DNA of 9,468 nucleotides from Alphaproteobacteria bacterium (lineage in GTDB: Bacteria > Pseudomonadota > Alphaproteobacteria > Micropepsales > Micropepsaceae), in the NCBI GenBank assembly GCA_947455695.1, contig CANGRN010000028.1, positions 1 through 9,468 of the forward strand, read 5' to 3'. The notes beneath the pieces were generated by a model, which saw nothing but the letters and a program-made list of their open reading frames with translations, was not told where the DNA came from and searched no databases. The translations under genes and the position numbers were made by a program. Numbering within the stretch: position 1 is the first letter of the stretch; each line of letters starts with the position of its first letter. Positions 1 to 8,597 of this stretch are shown one piece after another.

Positions 1-393
1 GGCTTCCAGCGTGCCGGCGCCATATTGCTGGCGCAGGATTTCGTCATAGCGGTCGGCGGCGCTTTGCAGCGTACCGTCGGTCGGGATGGCCAGCAGCTTG
101 CGCGGATTCACAAATTCGCTGGACAGCAGCGTCTCGCGCACCATGCGGTAATTGGAATCCTTGTGGTCCGGCGGCACGAAGCGCTCATCGCCGAAGAACA
201 GTTCGGCGCAGTCCCAGTTCAGCTCCCTCTTCGCGAGCAATTCGTAGGTGGCGCGCGGGGTCGACCCGCCCGACAGCGCCAGGCGGAAGGGATAGCGCGC
301 CACCTTCAGGCGGCCGGCAATGATATCGGCCGCCCGCGCCGCCAGTGCGCCGGCGTCCTTCACCACTTCCATCGTGCCCGCAATGCCGCTCAT
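1..393 (-). CDS. pgl: 6-phosphogluconolactonase, N-terminal part (runs off left edge)
   Basis: This gene hydrolyses 6-phosphogluconolactone to 6-phosphogluconate, the second step of the oxidative pentose-phosphate pathway, in the cytosol. Only the first 131 codons are in the window; there is no stop before base 1. The translated start is [15 protein letters not shown]. Around residues 38-46 lies LALSGGSTPR, the phosphate-binding glycine/serine loop of the glucosamine-6-phosphate isomerase/6-phosphogluconolactonase fold. It is followed by the family signature FFGDERFVPPDHKDSNYRM around residues 67-85. The ATG at 393-391 overlaps the zwf TGA (392-390) as ATGA, which fixes the start and implies translational coupling. 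It is the third gene of gnd-zwf-pgl. The family is usually about 230-250 residues, so roughly the N-terminal half is visible. The identification is secure from the two motifs and from its position after zwf. Confidence 0.95.
   Translation of the reverse strand, partial: MSGIAGTMEVVKDAGALAARAADIIAGRLKVARYPFRLALSGGSTPRATYELLAKRELNWDCAELFFGDERFVPPDHKDSNYRMVRETLLSSEFVNPRKLLAIPTDGTLQSAADRYDEILRQQYGAGTLEA
390..393 (-). other. ATGA stop/start overlap, zwf to pgl
   Basis: The last base pair set of zwf (TGA, 392-390) and the start of pgl (ATG, 393-391) share four bases. This arrangement lets a terminating ribosome re-initiate directly, so pgl output should follow zwf translation. Confidence 0.9.
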
Positions 394-1906
394 TTGCCGC
401 CCAGGATGCGGATGGCACGCCAGGAACGGCCATCCTTGGCCAGCAGGTCGTTGGCCGCGATGGGACCTTCGCTGCCCGCCGCGTAATTGGGGAAGTGACG
501 CGGATTGGTGTCCTGCCAGCCCTTCAGCACCGGCTCGACCAGCGCCCAGGCCGCTTCCACTTGGTCGGCGCGCTGGAACAGCGTCGCATCACCGATCAGG
601 CAGTCATAGATCAATGTCTCGTAACCCACCGCCGGCGCCTGGTGGAAATAGTCCTTGTAGTTGAAGCGCATCGAAACACTTTCCAGCATCATGGCCGGTC
701 CCGGCCGCTTGGCATTGAAGCGCAGGCGGATGCCCTCGTCCGGCTGGATGCGCAGGATCAGCCAGTCGGCATCAAGCTCGTCCACCGGCGTGTCGCGGAA
801 CAGGGCATAGGGCGCCTGCTTGAAACGGATGGCGATTTCGCTGGAACGGATGTTCAGCCGTTTGCCGGTGCGCAAATAGAAAGGCACGCCGGCCCAGCGC
901 CAATTGTCGATCTTCAGCCGCATGGCGGCATAGGTCTCGATATTGGAATCGGGCGAAACGTTCGGCTCCTTGCGATAGGCCGGGACCGGCGCGTCCTGCA
1001 CCGTGCCCGCGTCATACTGGCCGCGCACCACGTCGGTCAGGGCCAAAGGCTGGATGGCCTTGAACAACTCCGCTTTCTTGGCGCGAATATCCTCGGCGTT
1101 GAAGCTGACGGGCGGCTCAATCGCCACCATCGCCACCAGCTGGAACAGGTGGTTGGGAATCATGTCGCGCAAGGCGCCTGTCGCCTCATAGAACTTGCCG
1201 CGCGTCTCCACCCCGATGCTTTCGGCCACGGTGATCTGGACATGGTCGATGCGGTCGCGGTTCCAGATCGGCTCGAACAGGCCGTTGCCGAAGCGCAGCG
1301 CCATGATGTTCTGCACCGTCTCCTTTCCCAGGAAATGATCGATGCGGTAGATCTGTTCTTCCTTCAGGTATTTCAGCAGGCAGGCATTCAGCGAGCGGGC
1401 CGAAGCGAGGTCGTGGCCGAAGGGCTTTTCGACGATCAGGCGGCGGAAGCCCCTGGCGTCATCCATAAGGCCTGCTTCGCCCAGTTTGCCGGCAATGACG
1501 GGAAAGAAGCGGTCGGCCACCGCCATGTAGAACAGCACATTGCCGTCCAGCCCCTGTTTCCGGTCCAGCGCGGCCAGCAAGTCCTTGAGCTGGCCATAGG
1601 TTTCGGGCTTTTCGAAATCGCCGCTGAGAAAGGTCATGGAGCCGGCAACCTTGCCCCACAGGGTTTCGTCGATTTCTTCGCTGTTCTTGGCCAGCACCGT
1701 GACCAGGAAGTCCTTCAGCTGGGCTGTCCATTCCTCGCTGGTCTTCTTGTTGTGGTCCACACCCACCAGCGCCAGGTTCTTGGGCAACAGGCCTGTGCGC
1801 GCCAGGTTGTAGAGTGCCGGCACAACAAGCCGCTTGGTCAGATCGCCATTGGCGCCGAAGATCACGATGGCGCAGGCCGGGGGCGGCGCGTTGTGCGACT
1901 GCATGC

Positions 1907-1910
<4 letters not shown>
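390..1910 (-). CDS. zwf: Glucose-6-phosphate 1-dehydrogenase
   Basis: The enzyme oxidises glucose 6-phosphate to 6-phosphogluconolactone with reduction of NADP+ (some bacterial forms also use NAD+). It is the entry step of the oxidative pentose-phosphate and Entner-Doudoroff pathways. The protein is 506 residues, normal for the family. The Rossmann dinucleotide loop is GANGDLTKR at residues 19-27. The EKPFG motif is at 161-165. The substrate site RIDHFLGKE is at 189-197, with D191 and H192 matching the catalytic region. DMIPNH ends in H254, the expected general-base His. The open frame continues upstream into gnd, but G6PD homology begins at the ATG at 1910. That ATG overlaps the gnd stop by four bases (ATGA). 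A second ATG two codons downstream (1904) is a possible alternative. The enzyme feeds pgl, which overlaps its 3' end in the same way. Confidence 0.97.
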
Positions 1911-2908
<998 letters not shown>

Positions 2909-2913
2909 GAAAT

Positions 2914-2918
2914 CTCCT
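2914..2918 (-). promoter_or_regulatory. Shine-Dalgarno sequence of gnd
   Basis: AGGAG on the minus strand lies five bases before the gnd ATG, a near-ideal match and spacing. It decides the start of the first gene in the operon. The two downstream genes rely on ATGA overlaps. Confidence 0.8.
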
Positions 2919-2923
2919 GAAGC

Positions 2924-2943
2924 GCCCCATCACGGGATGGGGC
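2924..2943. repeat. Perfect inverted repeat in the gnd leader (8-bp arms, 4-nt loop)
   Basis: GCCCCATC (2924-2931) and GATGGGGC (2936-2943) are exact reverse complements separated by ACGG. In the gnd transcript this would fold as a short GC-rich stem-loop ending about five bases upstream of the AGGAG ribosome-binding site, if transcription starts upstream of it. On DNA it could instead be an operator. There is no T-run after it in either direction, so it does not look like an intrinsic terminator. The structure is seen directly; its function is not known. Confidence 0.6.
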
Positions 2944-2997
2944 CTGAAAGCGGTGCGCAATATCAGCCAAATCTAACCATCTGAACACGCCTGGAAA

Positions 2998-3051
2998 CCG
3001 GTTCGGGCGCGGACGGTTGGGGAACGCCCGCCCAAGTGCCCCGGTTCCGGG
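2998..3051. repeat. Two CCGGTTC(C)GGG near-repeats in the gnd-maeB intergenic region
   Basis: CCGGTTCGGG occurs at 2998-3007 and CCGGTTCCGGG at 3041-3051, the second with one extra C. The two copies start 43 bases apart, close to four helical turns. Each overlaps a small palindrome (AACCGGTT and CCCGG-TT-CCGGG). They could be paired binding sites for a regulator, but such short GC-rich words can recur by chance. Confidence 0.3.
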
Positions 3052-3144
3052 ATTTTCGGCGGACAACCGGGCAAAAACAGGGGCAAAGCTTGATTTATAC
3101 CCCCCGGGCCTGCCAATTACCGGCTCCCGCCACAGGTCCCGATC

Positions 3145-5418
3145 ATGGACGACGATTTCCGTAAAGCCGCGCTGGATTATCACCGCATTCCCCGCCCGGG
3201 AAAGCTGTCGGTGGAAGCGACCAAGCGCATGGCGAATCAGCGCGACCTGGCGCTGGCCTATTCGCCCGGCGTCGCCGCGCCGTGCATGGCCATCGTCGAG
3301 GATCCGTCCTCGGCCCGCGACTATACCGCCCGCGGCAATCTTGTCGCCGTCATCACCAACGGCACCGCCGTGCTGGGGCTGGGCAATATCGGGCCACTGG
3401 CCTCCAAGCCGGTGATGGAAGGCAAGGCCGTCCTTTTCAAGAAATTCGCCGGCATCGACGTGTTCGACCTGGAAGTGGACGAGACCGACATCGACCGCTT
3501 CGTGGACATCGTGGCGGCGCTGGAGCCGACCTTCGGCGGCATCAACCTGGAAGACATCAAGGCGCCGGAATGCTTCGTGATCGAGAAGAAGCTGCGCGAG
3601 CGGATGAAGATACCGGTCTTCCATGACGACCAGCATGGCACCGCCATCGTCTGCGCCGCCGCCATCCGCAATGGGTTGGTGCTGCAGGGCAAGAAGCTGG
3701 AAGACGTCAAGCTGGTGACCAGCGGTGCCGGCGCTGCGGCCCTGGCCTGCGTCGACCTGTTGGTGGCGATGGGCCTGCCGGTGGACAACATAACCCTGAC
3801 CGACATCAAGGGCGTGGTGCACAAGGACCGGGGCGATGAGATGGCGCCCAATCTTTCGCGCTATGCCCGCAAGACCGACGCCCGCACTCTGGGCGATGTG
3901 CTGGTGGGCGCCGATGTTTTTCTGGGACTGTCCGCGCCCAATGTGCTGAGGCCCGAATGGCTGCCGCAGATGGCGGCCAAGCCGCTGATCCTGGCGCTGG
4001 CCAATCCCGATCCGGAAATCCTGCCCGAAGTCGCCAAGGCGGCGCGGCCCGACGCCATCATCGCCACCGGCCGTTCCGACGATGTGAACCAGGTCAACAA
4101 CGTCTTGTGCTTCCCCTTTGTCTTCCGTGGCGCGCTGGACGTGGACGCCACCACCATCAACGAGCCGATGAAGGTGGCCGCCGTCGAAGCCATCGCCGCG
4201 CTGGCCCGCGCCGAAGCCAGCGACGTGGTGGCGAGCGCCTATGGCGGGGCGCAGACCGGCTTTGGCCCCGACTACATCATTCCCAAGCCCTTTGATCCGC
4301 GCCTGATCCTGTCCATCGCGCCGGCCGTGGCGCGCGCCGCCATGGATTCCGGCGTGGCCCGCCGGCCCATCACCGATTTCGACGCGTACGAAAGCGAGCT
4401 CGAAAAGTTCGTCTACCGCTCCGGCCAGCTGATGCGCCCCGTTTTCGAGGTGGCGCGGCGCAATCCCCATCGCGTGGTCTATGCCGAAGGCGAGGAAGAC
4501 CGGGTGCTGCGCGCCGTGCAGACCGTGGTGGATGAAGGACTGGCCCATCCCACCCTGATTGGCCGCCGCGACGTCATTCTGGCGAAAACCAAGCAGCTTG
4601 GCCTGCGCCTGGACTTCAACAAGGAAGCGCGCATCCTGGACCCGCAGGCGGACCGCGAATTCTTCGCACCCCTGACCGAACGTTATCAGCGGATGGTGGA
4701 GCGGCGCGGCGTGCAGCCGGAATCGGCGGCCCGCTGGATCGCCACCCGCCACGGCATCGCCGCCGCCATGCTGCTGGAGGCCGGTGAAGTGGATGCCGCC
4801 TTGTGCGGCGGGTTGGGCGACTGGACGCGCCAGTTGCAGAACATCCTGCCTATTATTCCGCGCCAGCGCGGCGTCACAAGGCTTTATTCCCTGTCGGCGC
4901 TGATCCTGCCCAACGGCGCGCTGTTCTTCTGCGACACCCATGTCAATGTCGATCCCAGCGCGGAGCAGATCGCGGAGATGACCCAGCTGGCCGCCAGAAG
5001 CGTGCGCCGCTTCGGCCTGGCGCCCAAGGCCGCGCTGCTTTCGCATTCCAGCTTCGGCACCTCCCATTCGCCCAGCGCCATCAAGATGCGCAAGGCGCTG
5101 AGCCTGTTGCGCGCCGCCGAACCGGATTTCGAGATCGACGGGGAAATGCATGCCGATGCGGCGTTGAGCGATGTGCTGCGCGGACGCGTGGTGTCCAACA
5201 GCCCCCTCTCCGGCTCGGCCAACTTGCTGGTGATGCCCAGCCTGGATGCCGCCAACATCGCACTGACCCTGCTGTCGGCGGCCACCGAGGCGCTGCTGGT
5301 GGGACCCCTGCTGCTGGGCGTGTCCAAGCCGGTGCATGTGATGGTCCCGTCGGTGACGGCGCGCGGCATCGTCAACATGACCGCCCTGGCCGTGGCCCAG
5401 GCCGCCGCACAGAACTAA
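3145..5418 (+). CDS. maeB: NADP-type malic enzyme with C-terminal phosphotransacetylase-like domain
   Basis: The enzyme oxidatively decarboxylates malate to pyruvate and CO2, typically making NADPH. The protein is 757 residues, the usual length of MaeB hybrids. The malic enzyme part (about 1-425) shows AYSPGVA with catalytic Y39 and [13 protein letters not shown] with K94. It also has the metal-site segments [11 protein letters not shown] (134-144) and FHDDQHGTA (159-167), the nucleotide loop SGAGAAA (193-199), and ANPDPEI then DDVNQVNN further on. The C-terminal part (about 430-757) is phosphotransacetylase-like, beginning near [12 protein letters not shown] (447-458) and containing [16 protein letters not shown]. 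In known MaeB proteins this domain is linked to acetyl-CoA regulation and oligomerisation, not PTA catalysis. The ATG at 3145 gives the standard MaeB N-terminus, though its ribosome site is weak (AGG eight bases upstream). It diverges from the gnd operon and lies 21 bp before the glycosyltransferase gene. Confidence 0.96.
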   Translation: MDDDFRKAALDYHRIPRPGKLSVEATKRMANQRDLALAYSPGVAAPCMAIVEDPSSARDYTARGNLVAVITNGTAVLGLGNIGPLASKPVMEGKAVLFKKFAGIDVFDLEVDETDIDRFVDIVAALEPTFGGINLEDIKAPECFVIEKKLRERMKIPVFHDDQHGTAIVCAAAIRNGLVLQGKKLEDVKLVTSGAGAAALACVDLLVAMGLPVDNITLTDIKGVVHKDRGDEMAPNLSRYARKTDARTLGDVLVGADVFLGLSAPNVLRPEWLPQMAAKPLILALANPDPEILPEVAKAARPDAIIATGRSDDVNQVNNVLCFPFVFRGALDVDATTINEPMKVAAVEAIAALARAEASDVVASAYGGAQTGFGPDYIIPKPFDPRLILSIAPAVARAAMDSGVARRPITDFDAYESELEKFVYRSGQLMRPVFEVARRNPHRVVYAEGEEDRVLRAVQTVVDEGLAHPTLIGRRDVILAKTKQLGLRLDFNKEARILDPQADREFFAPLTERYQRMVERRGVQPESAARWIATRHGIAAAMLLEAGEVDAALCGGLGDWTRQLQNILPIIPRQRGVTRLYSLSALILPNGALFFCDTHVNVDPSAEQIAEMTQLAARSVRRFGLAPKAALLSHSSFGTSHSPSAIKMRKALSLLRAAEPDFEIDGEMHADAALSDVLRGRVVSNSPLSGSANLLVMPSLDAANIALTLLSAATEALLVGPLLLGVSKPVHVMVPSVTARGIVNMTALAVAQAAAQN

Positions 5419-5439
5419 GAAAAAAGAACGGAACGCCCA

Positions 5440-7941
5440 ATGGAAGTCCTGGACCTGAAACAGATGGCGCAAGACGCCATCGCGCTGCACCAGCAGGGCA
5501 AGCTGGATCAAGCCGAGGCGCTGTACATGCAGATCCTGGGCGCCGATCCCGCCCTGTTCGGGCCGCGCTATTACATGGGCATCCTGCGGATGCAGCAGAA
5601 CCGCTTCGAGGAAGCCTGCACCTTCCTGGGCGAGGCCTCCACCGTCTATCCAGACGATCTTGGCTGCCTGATGAATTACGGCATGGCGCTGCGCGCCGCC
5701 CGCCGCACCGAAGAGGCGCTGGCCATGTTCGACCGGGCGCTGGCGATCCAGCCCAACATGGCCGAGGGACTTTACAATCGCGGCGTGGCGCTGGCGGACC
5801 TGCAACGTTTCGAACTGGCGGTGGATTCCTACGACCGCGCACTGGTGGTGCAGCCCGAAATGATCGCAGCCCGGGTCAACCGCGCCGTGGCGCTGGCGGC
5901 GGTGGGCCGGCTGGACGACGCCATTGGCGGTTATGACCGGGTGCTGTCGATGCAGCCCAGCAACACCAACGTCCTGGTTCAACGCGGCCTGGCGCATCGC
6001 GCCAAGGGCCGCCCCCAGCAGGCGCTGGAAGATTACAACCGCGCCCTGGCCGTGGCGCCCGGAGACGCAAACGCCACCTACAATCGCGGCGTCATCATGC
6101 TGGACCTGCAGCGCGCCGAAGAAGCGCTGGCCGATTTCGATGCGGTGATGGATGCCTACCAAACCAATGCCGAGATGCTGAACAATCGCGGCCTGGCGCT
6201 GCGCAACCTCAAGCGCCCGGCCGAGGCGCTGGAAAGCCTGGACCGCGCGCTGTCGCTGGAACCCAATTTCGCGGAAGCCTGGGGCAATCGCGCCCTGGTC
6301 CTGCGCGACCTGCTGCGCTACGAGGAGGCCATTCTCAGCCTCGACCAGGTCCTGAGCATCGATCCGGGCAATGCCGTGGCGCTGAACTGGCGCGGCAATG
6401 TCTGCCGCGACCAGCAGGATTTTGCCGGCGCCATCGAATGCTACAGCCGCGCCCTCAAGGTCCGCCCCGACTATGCCGAGGCGATGATCAATCGCAGCTA
6501 TAGCTATTGGAGCATCGGGCAGCCCGAGGCGGCGCTGACCGACCTGGAGCGCGGCCTGGTGCTGGACCCGCATTATCCCTATGCCCTGGGCGAACTGGTC
6601 CATATGCGGATGTATTGCGCCGACTGGCGCGGCTTCGACGTTAACAAGACGGCGATCGAGGCGGGCCTGCGCAATGGCGCGCGCATCGTGCAGCCTTTCA
6701 TCTTCCAGGCGATCGGGGAAAATCCGCAGGATTCCCAGACTTGCTCGCGCATCTGGGGCCATGACAAGTATCCGCCGATGGCCGCGGCGCCGTTCGATAC
6801 CGCTTCACGCAAGGCGCACAAGAAAATCCGTATCGGCTATCTCTCGGGCGAATTCCGCCAGCAGGCCACCGCCATCCTGATGGCCGGCCTGTATGAGCGC
6901 CATGACCGGGACCGCTTCGAACTGGTGGCGCTGGACAATGGCGCCAATGACAATAGCGAGTTGCGCGCCAGGCTGGAAAAGGCCTTCGACAAGTGGATCG
7001 ACATCGGCACGCTGCACGATGCCGACGCTGCGGCGCGCATCCGCGCCGAGGAGATCGACATCCTGGTCAATCTGAACGGCTATTTCGGCAAGGCCCGCTC
7101 GGGCGTCTTCGCCCACCGCGCCGCCCCGGTACAGGTCAACTATCTGGGCTTCCCCGCCACCCTGGGCGCCAACTACATGGACTACATCATCGCCGACAGC
7201 ATCGTGATTCCGGCTGCCGAGCACGGCTTTTATGACGAGGAAGTCGTCACCTTGCCCGGCTGCTACCAGGCCAATGATAACAAGGGCCGGCCGATCGCGC
7301 GGGTGCCCAGCCGCGCCGAAGCCGGACTGCCCGAGACCGGCACGGTGTTCTGCAATTTCAACAATGCCTACAAGCTGACGCCTTCGACCTTCGACAGCTG
7401 GATGCGGATCCTGAAAGCCGTGGACGGCAGCGTGCTATGGCTGCTGGAAAGCCCCGCGCCCTATGCCGACAATCTGCGCAAGGAAGCCGCGCAGCGGGGT
7501 GTGGCGGCGGAGCGGCTGATATTCGCGCCCGAACTGGACACCGACCTGCACCTGGCGCGGCTGTCGCTGGCCGATCTGTTCCTGGACGGGCTGCCCTACA
7601 ACGCCCACACCACGGGCAGCGATGCCTTGTGGACCGGCGTGCCGCTCATCACCCAGACCGGCACCACCTTCCCGGGCCGCGTCGCCGCCAGCCTGCTGAC
7701 GGCAGCGGGTTTGCCCGAGCTGATCACCGCGAACGCCGGTGATTTCGAAGCGCTGGCGATCAAGCTGGGCAATGATCCCAAGGCGTTGAAGACGCTGAAA
7801 GACAAGCTGGCCAAAAACAAGACCACATGCGCCCTGTTCGACACCGCGGCTTTCACCCGGCACATCGAAGCGGCTTATGAAACGATGTGGAAGACCTGGC
7901 TGGCTGGTGGAAACCCGAAGAGCTTCGCTGTCAAAGCCTAG
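5440..7941 (+). CDS. TPR-repeat GT41 glycosyltransferase (SPINDLY/O-GlcNAc transferase-like)
   Basis: This is a probable cytoplasmic protein O-glycosyltransferase of 833 residues without signal peptide or membrane segments. Residues about 7-379 form eleven contiguous 34-residue TPR units (starting near 7, 41, 75, 108, 142, 176, 210, 244, 278, 312 and 346). This superhelix binds protein substrates in the family. The GT41 region begins near residue 462 (IRIGYLSGEF). It contains LVNLNGYFGKARSGVFA, APVQVNYLGFPATLG, MDYIIAD and FCNFNNAYKLTPSTF, with K645 matching the essential Lys (human OGT K842). H723-T724-T725 of NAHTTGSDALW matches the UDP-binding HTT. The His that lines the active site in human OGT (H498) aligns with Q475 (EFRQQATA), an unusual substitution. 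Donor sugar and targets are unknown; OGT and SPY members differ (GlcNAc versus fucose). A weak GGAA lies six bases before the ATG. The 21-bp gap to maeB implies co-transcription. The stop overlaps the convergent cupin gene. Confidence 0.92.
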   Translation: MEVLDLKQMAQDAIALHQQGKLDQAEALYMQILGADPALFGPRYYMGILRMQQNRFEEACTFLGEASTVYPDDLGCLMNYGMALRAARRTEEALAMFDRALAIQPNMAEGLYNRGVALADLQRFELAVDSYDRALVVQPEMIAARVNRAVALAAVGRLDDAIGGYDRVLSMQPSNTNVLVQRGLAHRAKGRPQQALEDYNRALAVAPGDANATYNRGVIMLDLQRAEEALADFDAVMDAYQTNAEMLNNRGLALRNLKRPAEALESLDRALSLEPNFAEAWGNRALVLRDLLRYEEAILSLDQVLSIDPGNAVALNWRGNVCRDQQDFAGAIECYSRALKVRPDYAEAMINRSYSYWSIGQPEAALTDLERGLVLDPHYPYALGELVHMRMYCADWRGFDVNKTAIEAGLRNGARIVQPFIFQAIGENPQDSQTCSRIWGHDKYPPMAAAPFDTASRKAHKKIRIGYLSGEFRQQATAILMAGLYERHDRDRFELVALDNGANDNSELRARLEKAFDKWIDIGTLHDADAAARIRAEEIDILVNLNGYFGKARSGVFAHRAAPVQVNYLGFPATLGANYMDYIIADSIVIPAAEHGFYDEEVVTLPGCYQANDNKGRPIARVPSRAEAGLPETGTVFCNFNNAYKLTPSTFDSWMRILKAVDGSVLWLLESPAPYADNLRKEAAQRGVAAERLIFAPELDTDLHLARLSLADLFLDGLPYNAHTTGSDALWTGVPLITQTGTTFPGRVAASLLTAAGLPELITANAGDFEALAIKLGNDPKALKTLKDKLAKNKTTCALFDTAAFTRHIEAAYETMWKTWLAGGNPKSFAVKA
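7938..7941. other. Shared CTAG: overlapping stop codons of convergent genes
   Basis: TAG at 7939-7941 ends the plus-strand glycosyltransferase and the complement of CTA at 7938-7940 gives TAG for the minus-strand cupin gene. The four-base palindrome therefore terminates both reading frames. There is no room for an intergenic terminator, so each transcript must run antisense into the neighbour or end inside it. Confidence 0.9.
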
Positions 7942-8447
7942 CGAATGAACTGGTCCACATAGCCGGCGCCCAGGCCGACTTTCTCGTAATGGGCGCGGCA
8001 CAGGTTGATCTTGGTGAAGACGTCCTCATAGCCCTGCACGGCGCCATCGGGATCGACATAGATCATCACGCCATTGACCTGGAACAGGGTGATCATCTCT
8101 TCCACGCCTTCGTCTACCACCAGGGTGTGGGTCTCGCCCGGCGCCTCATAGACATAGCCGCCTTCCTGCGCGACCCAGTCATGCTCCAGATAGCGCCAGC
8201 GGCCCTTGATGACATAGCCATGCACCGGCTGGGGATGGCGGTGGCGCGACAGGACGCCGGACTTGCGAACCCGCAGCAGGTTCATCCAGTAGCCGCGCGA
8301 GGCGCACAGGCACAGGGGCCGGAACCAGACATTCTCGCCCTGCGGCACCCAGACCCGTTCATCATCCGGAATGGCGGATGGGATCACCAGTTCGGGCGGT
8401 GACTCCTTGGGCTGGGGATGCCGATAGGGAATGCGGGAATTGTCCAT
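7938..8447 (-). CDS. Cupin-domain protein, 2,4'-dihydroxyacetophenone dioxygenase-like family
   Basis: This is a 169-residue single-domain cupin. The first cupin motif is SRHRHPQPVHGYVIKG (68-82), with H69 and H71 as likely metal ligands and E88 a further candidate. The second contains PGETHTL with H107. Flanking segments (VWFRPLCL, GYWMNLLRVR, YLEHDWV, YEDVFTKI, a C-terminal GYVDQFIR) resemble proteins annotated as 2,4'-dihydroxyacetophenone dioxygenase family. Those are Fe(II) enzymes cleaving an aromatic ketone side chain, but many members are uncharacterised, so the substrate should not be taken from the name. The ATG at 8447 is the only plausible start. An in-frame TAA lies four codons upstream, and the next Met is residue 55. 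GGAG directly abuts the ATG, too close for a normal Shine-Dalgarno sequence, so initiation may depend on the small gene ending 15 bases upstream. Confidence 0.82.
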   Translation of the reverse strand: MDNSRIPYRHPQPKESPPELVIPSAIPDDERVWVPQGENVWFRPLCLCASRGYWMNLLRVRKSGVLSRHRHPQPVHGYVIKGRWRYLEHDWVAQEGGYVYEAPGETHTLVVDEGVEEMITLFQVNGVMIYVDPDGAVQGYEDVFTKINLCRAHYEKVGLGAGYVDQFIR

Positions 8448-8462
8448 CTCCGGCCCGTATTA

Positions 8463-8597
8463 TCAGGCCTTCGACGCCCGGCGGGGCTGGGCGGGACGTT
8501 CCTGGGCGGCGGCCGTGGCTTCGGCGGCCTTTTTGCGGGTCTTGGCGTGACGGCGGCGCTTGTCTTTCTTGCGGGCATTGTTGCGGCGAGCGGCCAT
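8463..8597 (-). CDS. Small, strongly basic protein (44 residues), unrecognised
   Basis: A 44-codon frame runs from the ATG at 8597 to the TGA at 8463. It has a good Shine-Dalgarno sequence, GGAG seven bases upstream (8605-8608). The product contains 17 Lys/Arg, one His and only three acidic residues. These are concentrated in the first half (MAARRNNARKKDKRRRHAK), followed by an Ala-rich stretch and a PRRASKA tail. The composition suggests binding to RNA, DNA or the ribosome, but no family is recognised. It lies between the SDR and cupin genes on the same strand, 66 bp after the SDR stop. The TGA is immediately followed in frame by TAA, then three sense codons, then the cupin ATG in the same frame. 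Third positions are mostly G or C, as in neighbouring genes, which supports real coding. It could still be a chance frame in GC-rich DNA. Confidence 0.6.
   Translation of the reverse strand: MAARRNNARKKDKRRRHAKTRKKAAEATAAAQERPAQPRRASKA

Larger units (their letters stand above)
2909..3144. promoter_or_regulatory. Divergent intergenic region between gnd and maeB
   Basis: This 236-bp region is the only substantial gap in the window. It must contain the promoters for the leftward gnd-zwf-pgl operon and the rightward maeB gene, unless these start inside neighbouring genes. It includes the gnd leader hairpin, an AACCGGTT palindrome at 2996-3003, and an imperfect palindrome CCCGG-TT-CCGGG at 3040-3051. 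An AT-richer patch lies at 3083-3100. By eye there is no convincing -35/-10 pair on either strand, which is common for GC-rich alphaproteobacterial promoters. No small ORF with a good start was found. The divergent layout allows shared control, but this is inference. Confidence 0.55.

Noticed and set aside
2924..2943. Leader inverted repeat as a Rho-independent terminator
   Set aside because: The stem is suitable but neither strand has a following T-run, and it sits directly upstream of the first gene of an operon.
2953..2985. Candidate gnd promoter reading leftward (TGTTCA, 17 bp, GATATT)
   Set aside because: Only three and four of six bases match sigma-70 consensus, which is not better than chance for this region.
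3090..3119. Candidate maeB promoter with TTGATT as -35 and CAATTA as -10
   Set aside because: The -35 is fair but the -10 is poor. The AT-richer patch alone could produce this, so it is not called as a feature.
5700..6580. DNA-level tandem repeat or CRISPR-like periodicity inside the TPR gene
   Set aside because: The 102-base periodicity reflects 34-residue TPR units in protein sequence. The DNA copies are strongly diverged and coding continues throughout.
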